A stretch of DNA of 64,000 nt, taken from contig CAWAPD010000004.1 of assembly GCA_963783865.1 (NCBI GenBank), positions 221,089 to 285,088 on the forward strand. Direction: 5' to 3'. Below are positions 43,668-51,182 of the stretch, one piece after another. The position numbers and the translations under genes were made by a program. Numbering within the stretch: the first letter of the stretch is position 1; each line of letters starts with the position of its first letter. This stretch comes from CAWAPD01 sp963783865 (GTDB taxonomy: Bacteria > Actinomycetota > Thermoleophilia > UBA2241). The notes beneath the pieces are model-generated. The model was not told the origin of the DNA. It worked only from the letters and a program-made list of their open reading frames with translations, and searched no databases.

Positions 43668-44296
43668 ACAACGTCCCCTGGTTCGTCGCGGGCGACGCGC
43701 CGTTCTACCGGTTCGCGCGGTTCGTCAGCGTCGGCGTCATCGGGACGTCGTGCGGCGTGCAGGGCGAGGAGACCGACAACGTGCCGCGCAGCGGCCCGGC
43801 GCTGCTCGCGGTCAACCACAAGAGCGACCTCGACCCTTTCTTCGTCGGCATGACGTTCCGCCGACCGCTGCGCTACTTCGCCAAGGCCGAGCTGTTCGGC
43901 AACGCGCTGCTGGCGAAGGCGGTGAGCTCGCTGGGCGCGATCCCCGTGCGCCGCGGCGAGAGCGACCGCCAGGCGCTCGAGACGGCGCTGGCGGTCCTCG
44001 CCGCCGGCGACGCGCTGATGATCTTCCCCGAAGGCCACCGGTTCCCCGACGACGAGATCCACGAGTTCCAGCGCGGGATCGGGATGCTCGCCGTGCGCAG
44101 CGGGGCCCCGGTCTATCCCGTGGCGGTCAAGGGATCGGCGGGCATCGCGCAGGGAGGCCTGCGGCGGCGTACAGTGAAGGTGAAGGCGGGGCCGCGCGTC
44201 GACCTCAGCGGCCTCGAAGGCAAGAAGAGCGTCGCCTACACCGAAGCGGCCCTGAGGCTGCAGGCGGCGGTCAGGGAGCTGTATGCCACGATCTGA
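43664..44296 (+). CDS. plsC: 1-acyl-sn-glycerol-3-phosphate acyltransferase (PlsC family)
   Basis: 210 residues. The catalytic HxxxxD motif is NHKSDLDP and the substrate motif FPEGHRFPDDE. It acylates lysophosphatidic acid at the membrane surface. GTG 43664 overlaps cmk, and the 3' end overlaps ispH by 14 bases. plsY and gpsA further down supply the earlier steps of phospholipid synthesis, so the operon spans the pathway. Confidence 0.92.
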   Translation: MNNVPWFVAGDAPFYRFARFVSVGVIGTSCGVQGEETDNVPRSGPALLAVNHKSDLDPFFVGMTFRRPLRYFAKAELFGNALLAKAVSSLGAIPVRRGESDRQALETALAVLAAGDALMIFPEGHRFPDDEIHEFQRGIGMLAVRSGAPVYPVAVKGSAGIAQGGLRRRTVKVKAGPRVDLSGLEGKKSVAYTEAALRLQAAVRELYATI

Positions 44297-45197
44297 GAAG
44301 GCAGCCGACGGGGGGCGCGGCGGCGGCCGTGGCCGCCGCCGCGCCCCCGTCACCGTCGTCGTGTCGCGCTTCGCCGGCTACTGCTACGGCGTGGAGCGCG
44401 CGCTGCAGATCGCCGAGCTGGCCGGCGCCGAGCTCGAGCCGCCGGTCTACACGCTCGGCCCGCTCATCCACAACCCCGCCGTCGTCGAGCGCCTGGCGCG
44501 GCGCGGCATCGCCGCCGTCGACGACCTCGACGCGGTCGCGCAGGGCACCGTCATCGTGCGCACCCACGGCGTGCCCCCTGAGCTGGTGGCGCGGGCCGAG
44601 GCGCGCGGCCTCGAGGTCATCGACGCGACCTGCCCGTTCGTGAGCATCGCCCACCGCAAGGCCGAGCAGCTGCGCGAGCAGGGCTACGTGGCCCTGATCC
44701 TCGGCGAGCGCGACCACCCGGAGGTCGTCGGCCTGACGGCGCGCGCCGGAGAGAAGGCCATCGTGGTGGAGGACCCCGATCGGCTCGACCTGCGCACTGT
44801 GCGCGGCAAGCGGGTCGGCGTCGTCGTGCAGACCACCCAGTCGCGCGAGAACCTGTCGCGACTGACGGCGCGCCTGGCGCCGGTCGTGCGCGAGCTGCTC
44901 GTGTTCAACACGATCTGCGACGCCACCGAGAAACGCCAGCAGGCGGCCCGCGAGCTGGCCGGCACCGTCGACGTGGTCGTCGTCGTGGGCGGCCGCAACA
45001 GCGCCAACACGACGCGCCTGGCCAACCTCTGCCGCGAGATCCAGCCGAACACGCACCACGTGGAGAGCGCCGGCGAGATCGACCCCGCCTGGCTCGAGGG
45101 CGCGACCCGGGTCGGCGTGACCGCCGGCGCCTCGACTCCCGAGGACGAGATCGAGGCGGTCGTGGCTCGCATCCGGGGCGAGACCGGGGTGGCGTGA
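44283..45197 (+). CDS. ispH: 4-hydroxy-3-methylbut-2-enyl diphosphate reductase
   Basis: 304 residues. The three [4Fe-4S] cysteines are in FAGYCYGVERAL, DATCPFVS and NTICDATEKR; histidines occur in RTHGVP and ERDHPEVVG. Last step of the MEP isoprenoid pathway. The first ~20 residues (Gly/Arg-rich) are an extension encoded by an 18-bp perfect inverted repeat. ATG 44283 lies inside plsC; a start closer to VTVVVSRFAGY cannot be excluded. Confidence 0.95.
   Translation: MPRSEKAADGGRGGGRGRRRAPVTVVVSRFAGYCYGVERALQIAELAGAELEPPVYTLGPLIHNPAVVERLARRGIAAVDDLDAVAQGTVIVRTHGVPPELVARAEARGLEVIDATCPFVSIAHRKAEQLREQGYVALILGERDHPEVVGLTARAGEKAIVVEDPDRLDLRTVRGKRVGVVVQTTQSRENLSRLTARLAPVVRELLVFNTICDATEKRQQAARELAGTVDVVVVVGGRNSANTTRLANLCREIQPNTHHVESAGEIDPAWLEGATRVGVTAGASTPEDEIEAVVARIRGETGVA
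44311..44348. repeat. 18-bp perfect inverted repeat at the ispH N-terminus
   Basis: 44311-44328 pairs perfectly with 44331-44348 around a GT loop. It lies 28 bases after the start codon and encodes the Gly/Arg-rich extension. Confidence 0.95.
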
Positions 45198-46492
45198 CCG
45201 CTCGGCCGTGCGCCGCGGGGCTGCCGGTCGAGGCGGTGAGCGGGGCGGCCGCACGCGCCGGCGTGCGTACGGGGGACTGCGTCCTCGCCATCGACGGGGC
45301 GCCGCCCGTCGACGTGCTCGACCTGCAGGCGGCCGCCGCCGACGGCGCGTTCGAGCTGGTCGTCGCGCGAGATGGGGAAAAGCGCACCATCGACGTGCGC
45401 CTGCGCCGCGCCGAGGGTCACGGCATCGAGCTCTGGAACGGCATCGGCGACGCCGTGCGGCGCTGCGCCTGCGCCTGCCGCTTCTGCTTCGTGGACCAGG
45501 TGCCGGCGGGCCTGCGCGCCGCGCTGCGCGTCAAGGACGATGACTACCGCCTGTCGTTCCTGGAGGGGAACTTCGTCACGCTCGCCAACCTGAGCGAGGC
45601 CGACCTTGAGCGCATCGTCGGGTTGCGGCTGTCGCCGCTCTACGTGTCGCTGCACGCCTGGGACGACGAGGCGCGCGTGCGGCTGATGGGGCCGAAGGCT
45701 CGCCCGACACGCGCGCGCCTCGTCGAGCTGCTCGGCGCCGGGATCGAGGCGCACGTCCAGGTCGTGCTCTGCCCCGGCGAGAACGACGGTCAGGTGCTGG
45801 TCGAGACGCTGACGCGGCTGGGCGAGACGCGCGGCGTGCTCGACGTGGGCGTCGTGCCCGTGTCGCTGGCCCGCGAGGACGGCCTGCGCCGCGTCACGCC
45901 CTCTGACGCGCTCAGGGCCGTCGAGACCGTCGAGGAGCTTCAGACAGGGCTCCTCAGCGCTCTCGGGCGGCGCTGCACGCACGCGGCCGATGAGCTCTAC
46001 CTGCTCGTCGGGCGCACGCCCCCCGCTGGCGATGCCCCTGAGCAGTACGAGAACGGTGTCGGGATCTGTGCGGCGTTTCTCGCCGACGCGATCGCCGCGC
46101 CTGTCGTGCCGGACGGCGCTCGGCTGGCCCTGCTGACCGGGACCCTGGCGGCGCCGGTGGTCGAAGAGGCGTGCCGCGCGGTGGCGGCTGCGGCGGCGGC
46201 CGTCGGGCGGCACGCCTCGGCGCGCCCGTTCGTGGTCGCCAACGAGCTGTTCGGTGGGCACGTGACCGTCACCGGCCTGCTGGGCGGGCGCGAGGTGCTG
46301 CGGGCGCTGGGCGAGCGGCCGCTCGCCGGGGGCGAGTGGCTGCTCGCCCCCCGGACCTTCCTGCCGGAGCACCTCGGCCGTACGCTGGACGACGTGACCG
46401 AGGCTGAGCTGCGCCACGCGTGCGGCGGCCGGTTCGTGGCCGTCGGCGACCTCGCCGACGGCCTCGCGGCCGTCGCCCGCGGCCTGCGGTAG
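45194..46492 (+). CDS. DUF512 protein with PDZ and radical SAM-like domains
   Basis: 432 residues. An N-terminal PDZ-like domain (~1-70) is followed by a cysteine-rich segment CACACRFCFVDQ and the family-specific YRLSFLEGNFVTLANL, then the DUF512 domain. Members are usually encoded next to der, as here. Function is unknown. GTG 45194 overlaps the ispH TGA, and the TAG overlaps the -10 element for der. Confidence 0.85.
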   Translation: MTARPCAAGLPVEAVSGAAARAGVRTGDCVLAIDGAPPVDVLDLQAAAADGAFELVVARDGEKRTIDVRLRRAEGHGIELWNGIGDAVRRCACACRFCFVDQVPAGLRAALRVKDDDYRLSFLEGNFVTLANLSEADLERIVGLRLSPLYVSLHAWDDEARVRLMGPKARPTRARLVELLGAGIEAHVQVVLCPGENDGQVLVETLTRLGETRGVLDVGVVPVSLAREDGLRRVTPSDALRAVETVEELQTGLLSALGRRCTHAADELYLLVGRTPPAGDAPEQYENGVGICAAFLADAIAAPVVPDGARLALLTGTLAAPVVEEACRAVAAAAAAVGRHASARPFVVANELFGGHVTVTGLLGGREVLRALGERPLAGGEWLLAPRTFLPEHLGRTLDDVTEAELRHACGGRFVAVGDLADGLAAVARGLR

Positions 46493-46495
46493 ACT
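46490..46495 (+). promoter_or_regulatory. -10 element for a leaderless der transcript
   Basis: TAGACT, overlapping the upstream stop codon, ends six bases before GTG 46502; transcription would begin at the start codon. Confidence 0.45.
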
Positions 46496-46501
46496 TTGCC
46501 C

Positions 46502-47842
46502 GTGAGCGTTCCGCCGACCATCGCCATCGTGGGCTGCCCCAACGCCGGCAAGTCCACGCTGATCAACCGCCTGACCGGCTCCCGCGCGGCCGTCGTGGAC
46601 GAGATGTCGGGCGTGACGCGCGACCGCAAGGTGATCGACACCGAGTGGAGCGGGCGTGCGCTGCGCCTGATCGACACCGGCGGCTTCGACGTCGGCGACC
46701 GCTCCGAGCTGGGCGGGGACATCCGCAAGCAGGTGCGGGCGGCGATCGAGGAGGCCGACGCGGCGCTGTTCGTCGTCGACGGCCGCGCCGGGCCGCTGCC
46801 CGGCGACCACGAGATCGCCGACGTCCTGCGCCGCGCCGGCCTGCCCACCATCGTCGTCGTCAACAAGATCGACGACCCGCGCCGCGACGACGAGGCCGTC
46901 GTGTTCTACGAGCTCGCGCTGGGCGCGCCGGTGCCGGTCTCGGCGCTGCACGGCACCGGCACCGGCGACCTCCTCGACGACATCGTCGCCCTCACTGAGA
47001 AGGCCGAAGGGCGGCCGGTGGGCGAGGGGGAAGAGCCGGCCGCCGCCGAAGGCGCCGAGCCGGCCGCCGAGATCCCTGTCGCCATCGTCGGCCGCCCCAA
47101 CGCCGGCAAGTCCAGCCTGCTCAACGCGCTGCTGGGCGAGGACCGCGTGATCGTCAGCGAGGTCGCCGGCACCACCCGCGACAGCATCGACTCGACGCTC
47201 GAGAAGGACGGCCGCGCCTTCCGCTTCGTCGACACGGCCGGCATGCGCAAGGCGGCCAGGATCTCGGGCGTGGAGTACTACAGCTACCTGCGCAGCCTGA
47301 GCAGCCTCGACCGCGCCCACGTCGCCGTCGTCGTGCTCGACGCCACGATGCCCGTCGGCCTCGGCGAGCTCGACCTGAGCATCGCCGGCGAGGCGACCCT
47401 GCGCAACTGCGCCACGCTGCTGGTGGTCAACAAGAGCGACCTGGCGCGCCCCGACGTCGACGAGCTCACCGGCTGGGCCCGGCGCAAGCTGCGGCAGCAG
47501 CCGCCGGTCATCGCCGTGTCGGCGCTGACCGGCGAGGGTCTGCCGCTGCTCCTCTCGATGGTCGCCTCGCTGGAGACCCGCTATACTGCCCACGTTCCCA
47601 CGGGGTCTCTCAACCGGGCGTTCGCCGACATCCTCGCGCAGCGGCCCCTGCCCGGAAAGGGGCGCAAGCGCTTGAAGGCCTACTACATCTCGCAGTACCG
47701 GACCGCGCCGCCCCGGTTCGCCGTCTCCATCAACGACCGCACGCTGATCACGCGCGACTTCGGCTACTTCGTCGAGAACCGGCTGCGCGCCGCGCTCGAC
47801 CTGAGCGGTGTGCCCCTGATCATCGACTTCAAGGAACGGTGA
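46502..47842 (+). CDS. der: Ribosome-assembly GTPase Der (EngA)
   Basis: 446 residues. Two consecutive G domains: GCPNAGKSTL ... GVTRDRK and GRPNAGKSSL ... GTTRDS, then a KH-like domain ending KAYYISQYRTAPPRF. It acts in 50S maturation. GTG 46502 fits the leaderless promoter; TTG 46496 is an alternative. A linker rich in Ala/Glu separates the G domains. plsY overlaps the 3' end by ATGA-like coupling. Confidence 0.96.
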   Translation: MSVPPTIAIVGCPNAGKSTLINRLTGSRAAVVDEMSGVTRDRKVIDTEWSGRALRLIDTGGFDVGDRSELGGDIRKQVRAAIEEADAALFVVDGRAGPLPGDHEIADVLRRAGLPTIVVVNKIDDPRRDDEAVVFYELALGAPVPVSALHGTGTGDLLDDIVALTEKAEGRPVGEGEEPAAAEGAEPAAEIPVAIVGRPNAGKSSLLNALLGEDRVIVSEVAGTTRDSIDSTLEKDGRAFRFVDTAGMRKAARISGVEYYSYLRSLSSLDRAHVAVVVLDATMPVGLGELDLSIAGEATLRNCATLLVVNKSDLARPDVDELTGWARRKLRQQPPVIAVSALTGEGLPLLLSMVASLETRYTAHVPTGSLNRAFADILAQRPLPGKGRKRLKAYYISQYRTAPPRFAVSINDRTLITRDFGYFVENRLRAALDLSGVPLIIDFKER

Positions 47843-48513
47843 GGGTGGACTGGCTGGCGGGCATCGCGCTCGTGGTCGCCGGGTACCTGCTCGGCTCGAT
47901 CCCCTTCGCGATCGTCGTCGGCAAGGGGATCTGGCACGTCGACGTGCGCGACCACGGTTCGGGCAACGTCGGCACGACCAACGTCTTCCGCGTGCTCGGG
48001 CGCAGGGCCGGCACCCTCGTCCTGATCGGCGACATGGCCAAGGGCTGGCTGCCGGTGTTCGTGGCGGCCCACCTGCACCTGTGGGTCTCGTGGTATCACC
48101 TGCCGGCCTGGTTCCCGCTCCTGGTGGCGGCCGCCACCATGCTCGGCCACATGTTCTCGGTCTTCCTGCGCGGCGGCGGGGGCAAGGGCGTGGCGACCGG
48201 CGCCGGCGCGACGTTCGCCCTGGTGCCCTGGATCTTCGTGATCTCGCTGGCCGTGTTCCTCGTCGTGCTGCTCATCGGCCGGATGGTCAGCCTGGCCTCG
48301 CTGTGCGCCGCCTTCACGCTGGCGATCTCCACGTCGGCCTTCGACAAGCCGCCGTCGTACCAGCTCCTCGCGTGGCTGGCGGTGGCCATCGTGCTCTGGT
48401 CCCACCGCAGCAACATCCGCCGCATCGCGCTGCGCTGCGAGAACAAGGTGACCTTCCCATGGAACAAGAAGGCCGGAGCCGGCGGCGACAAGGCGGCCGG
48501 TCAGGCGAAGTGA
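47839..48513 (+). CDS. plsY: Acyl-phosphate:glycerol-3-phosphate acyltransferase PlsY
   Basis: 224 residues with about six membrane segments. YLLGSIPFAIVVGK, GSGNVGTTNVFRVLG and GGGGKGVATGAG are the three conserved PlsY motifs. It makes lysophosphatidate, used by PlsC. GTG 47839 overlaps der. The C-terminal tail is short, basic and glycine-rich. gpsA, which makes its substrate, starts eight bases later. Confidence 0.95.
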   Translation: MRVDWLAGIALVVAGYLLGSIPFAIVVGKGIWHVDVRDHGSGNVGTTNVFRVLGRRAGTLVLIGDMAKGWLPVFVAAHLHLWVSWYHLPAWFPLLVAAATMLGHMFSVFLRGGGGKGVATGAGATFALVPWIFVISLAVFLVVLLIGRMVSLASLCAAFTLAISTSAFDKPPSYQLLAWLAVAIVLWSHRSNIRRIALRCENKVTFPWNKKAGAGGDKAAGQAK

Positions 48514-48520
48514 GGCGAGC

Positions 48521-49594
48521 GTGAGGGTCACCGTCATCGGGTCGGGCAGCTGGGGCAGCGCCTTCTCGCGCCTGCTGGCGCGCAAGGGCCACGACGTGAC
48601 CGTCCTCACGCTGACCCCCGAGGAGGCGGTCGAGCTCAGCCGCGCCCGCGTCAACGCGCCGTTCCTGCCCGGCGTCGAGCTGCCCGAGTCGATCGCCTTC
48701 GCCGCTATCGGCGAGGCGGGGCTCGAGGGCGCCGAGCTGATCGTGTACGCCGTGCCGACGCAGACCGTGCGCCAGGTCGCCGGCTGGGTCGCGCCGCGCC
48801 GCGACGCCGCGGCGCTGCAGGTGTCGCTCGCCAAGGGCCTCGAGCTCGGTACGCTGAAGCGGCCGACCGAGGTCATCGCCGAGGAGACGGGGGCGGTGGC
48901 GGCGGCCCTGTCGGGGCCCAACCACGCCGAAGAGGTGGGCCGCGACATGCCGGCCGCCACCGTCGTCGCCTGCAAGGACGCGGCCGTGGCCAGGGCGCTG
49001 CAGCAGGCCGTCACGTGCGACACGCTGCGCGTGTACACCAACGAGGACATCGTCGGCGTCGAGTTCTGCGGCGCGGCCAAGAACCCGATCGCGATCGCCG
49101 TCGGCATCGCCGACGGCCTGGGCTTCGGCGACAACACGCGCGCCTCGCTGATGACCCGCAGCCTGGCCGAGATCGCCCGCCTGGGCATGCGCCTGGGCGC
49201 CGACATCGCCACCTTCGCGGGCCTGGCCGGCATCGGCGACCTGATCGCCACCTGCACGTCGCGCCACAGCCGCAACCGCCGCGCCGGCGAGCTGATCGCC
49301 GGCGGCGAGGACCCGGCGCGCGTGCAGGACGTCATCGGCCAGACCGTGGAGGGCATCCCGACGACCTATGCGCTCCACGACCTGGCCGCCAAGCTCGGGG
49401 TCGAGACGCCGGTCACCAGCGCCGTCTACGCCGTGCTCGAAGAGAAGGTGCCGCCGGCGGCCTGCGTGCGCGACCTCATGCGTCGCGAGCCTACCTCGGA
49501 GAACGCGCAGCAGGACCTGCGCAAGCTGATCGGCCAGCTCGGCACGACGGCCGGCAAGACGGCGCGGCGGACGGCCCGCCGCCTGCTGCCCTAG
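48521..49594 (+). CDS. gpsA: Glycerol-3-phosphate dehydrogenase [NAD(P)+]
   Basis: 357 residues. The dinucleotide motif GSGSWGSAFSRLLARKGH, the lysine and substrate region in FCGAAKNPIAIAVG, and GLAGIGDLIATCTS are clear. It reduces dihydroxyacetone phosphate to glycerol 3-phosphate for phospholipids. GTG 48521 follows plsY by eight bases. Last gene before the metK leader. Confidence 0.96.
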   Translation: MRVTVIGSGSWGSAFSRLLARKGHDVTVLTLTPEEAVELSRARVNAPFLPGVELPESIAFAAIGEAGLEGAELIVYAVPTQTVRQVAGWVAPRRDAAALQVSLAKGLELGTLKRPTEVIAEETGAVAAALSGPNHAEEVGRDMPAATVVACKDAAVARALQQAVTCDTLRVYTNEDIVGVEFCGAAKNPIAIAVGIADGLGFGDNTRASLMTRSLAEIARLGMRLGADIATFAGLAGIGDLIATCTSRHSRNRRAGELIAGGEDPARVQDVIGQTVEGIPTTYALHDLAAKLGVETPVTSAVYAVLEEKVPPAACVRDLMRREPTSENAQQDLRKLIGQLGTTAGKTARRTARRLLP

Positions 49595-49651
49595 CGCCCT
49601 TCGGAGTCGCCATCGGGCGGCGGGCCAGTGGCCGCGCCGTTCCCCGTCTGG

Positions 49652-49657
49652 TACACT
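49652..49657 (+). promoter_or_regulatory. -10 element of the metK riboswitch transcript
   Basis: TACACT lies 18 bases before the first riboswitch helix. No strong -35. Confidence 0.4.
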
Positions 49658-49674
49658 CCCGCGAGGTCGCAGGG

Positions 49675-49798
49675 GCCCATCAAGAGACAGACCCCGAGCA
49701 GTCGGGGCCCTGGCTGAGGGACTGGCCCTACGAAGCCCGGCAACCGGTCGCACGGCACGGTGCCAACTCCAGCAGGCGAGAGCGCCTGACAGATGGGT
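49675..49798 (+). promoter_or_regulatory. SAM riboswitch (SAM-I/IV clan) controlling metK
   Basis: The 124-base element has the P1 arms CCCATC (49676-49681) and GATGGG (49792-49797), the CAAGAGA kink-turn strand, and the core CTGAGGGACTGGCCC...GAAGCCCGGCAACC. The P3/P4 strand GGTGCCAACTCC is also present; these are the most conserved SAM-I positions. High SAM would repress metK, a classic feedback loop. No U-tract terminator is visible between 49799 and the metK start, so control is more likely at translation, although a GC-only terminator cannot be excluded. Confidence 0.93.
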
Positions 49799-49867
49799 CG
49801 ACCGAGCAGAGCACCGTCAACGTTCGACGTTCGCGCTTGCCGTGCGGGACGCGGGCCAGGAGGCACA

Positions 49868-51073
49868 GTGGACACACACGAGCACCTCTTCAGCTCGGAG
49901 TCGGTCACCGAGGGGCACCCCGACAAGATCGCCGACCAGATCTCCGACGCCATCCTCGACGCGGCCCTGACCGACGACCCGCAGAGCCGCGTCGCCTGCG
50001 AGACGCTGACCACGACCGGCCTCGTCGTCGTCTCGGGCGAGATCACGACCGAGACCTACATCGACATCCCCACCCTCGTACGCGAAGTCGTGCGCGGCAT
50101 CGGCTACGACCACTCGTCGCTGGGCTTCGACTGCGACACCTGCGCCGTGATCACCACGATCCACGAGCAGTCGCCCGACATCTCGCAAGGTGTCAGCCAG
50201 GCCTACGAGGTGCGCACCGACGTGAACGACGACGACGCGCTGGACCTGCAGGGCGCCGGCGACCAGGGCATGATGTTCGGCTACGCCTGCGACGAGACGC
50301 CCGAGCTGATGCCGATGCCGATCCAGCTCGCGCACAAGCTCACGCACCGCATGAGCGAGGTCCGCAAGGCCGACGTGCTGCCGTACCTGCGCCCCGACGG
50401 CAAGTCGCAGGTCACGGTGCGCTACGAGAACGGCAAGCCGGTCGAGATCACGCGCGTGGTGCTGGCCACCCAGCACGCTCCCGAGGCCGACGTCGACACG
50501 CTGATCAAGCCGGACCTGATCGAGCACGTGGTCGAGCCGATCCTGCCCAAGGAGCTCTACCGCGGCAAGCTCGAGGACCTGACCCTGGTGAACCCGACCG
50601 GGCGCTTCGTCGTCGGCGGCCCGATGGGCGACACCGGCCTGACGGGCCGCAAGCTCGTGGTCGACACCTACGGCGGCGCCGCCCGGCACGGCGGCGGCGC
50701 CTTCTCGGGCAAGGACCCGAGCAAGGTCGACCGTTCCGGCGCCTACGCCTGCCGCTACGTGGCCAAGAACGTGGTCGCCGCCGGCCTCTGCGAGATCTGC
50801 GAGGTGCAGGTGGCCTACGCGATCGGCGTCGCCCACCCGGTCTCGGTCATGGTCGACTGCCACGGCACCGAGAAGATCGGCGTCGAGACGATCGAGCAGC
50901 TGGTGCGCGAGCACTTCGACCTGCGTCCGGCCGCGATCATCCGCGACCTCGACCTGCGGCGGCCGATCTACCAGAAGACGGCCGCCTACGGCCACTTCGG
51001 GCGCAACGACCACGACTTCACGTGGGAGCGCACCGACAAGGCCGACGCGCTGCGCAAGGCAGCGGGGCTGTAG
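49868..51073 (+). CDS. metK: S-adenosylmethionine synthetase
   Basis: 401 residues. FSSESVTEGHPDKIADQISDA, the ATP motif GAGDQGMMFGYA and GGAARHGGGAFSGKDPSKVDR are invariant family blocks. It makes SAM from methionine and ATP. The GTG start at 49868 follows AGGAGG. It lies 69 bases beyond the SAM riboswitch and is closed by a strong hairpin, so it is a one-gene unit. Confidence 0.98.
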   Translation: MDTHEHLFSSESVTEGHPDKIADQISDAILDAALTDDPQSRVACETLTTTGLVVVSGEITTETYIDIPTLVREVVRGIGYDHSSLGFDCDTCAVITTIHEQSPDISQGVSQAYEVRTDVNDDDALDLQGAGDQGMMFGYACDETPELMPMPIQLAHKLTHRMSEVRKADVLPYLRPDGKSQVTVRYENGKPVEITRVVLATQHAPEADVDTLIKPDLIEHVVEPILPKELYRGKLEDLTLVNPTGRFVVGGPMGDTGLTGRKLVVDTYGGAARHGGGAFSGKDPSKVDRSGAYACRYVAKNVVAAGLCEICEVQVAYAIGVAHPVSVMVDCHGTEKIGVETIEQLVREHFDLRPAAIIRDLDLRRPIYQKTAAYGHFGRNDHDFTWERTDKADALRKAAGL

Positions 51074-51084
51074 GGACCATGGCG

Positions 51085-51118
51085 AGGGGCGCGGCGGGCG
51101 CACGCCCGCCGCGCCCCT
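51085..51118 (+). terminator. 16-bp perfect hairpin after metK
   Basis: 51085-51100 pairs perfectly with 51103-51118 around CA; TTCGTCT follows. A GC-rich intrinsic terminator candidate 11 bases after the stop. Confidence 0.75.
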
Positions 51119-51169
51119 TCGTCTACCCCGAGACCGTCGTCTGGGCGGCCACGCGTCCCGCCCGCAGGA

Positions 51170-51175
51170 TAGACT
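51170..51175 (+). promoter_or_regulatory. -10 element for a leaderless priA transcript
   Basis: TAGACT ends seven bases before the priA GTG (51183), so the message probably begins at the start codon. Confidence 0.5.
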
Positions 51176-51182
51176 CGAGGCC

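Noticed and set aside
49799..49867. A classical U-tract terminator after the riboswitch
   Set aside because: No run of T follows any stem here; only GC-rich local pairing was seen.
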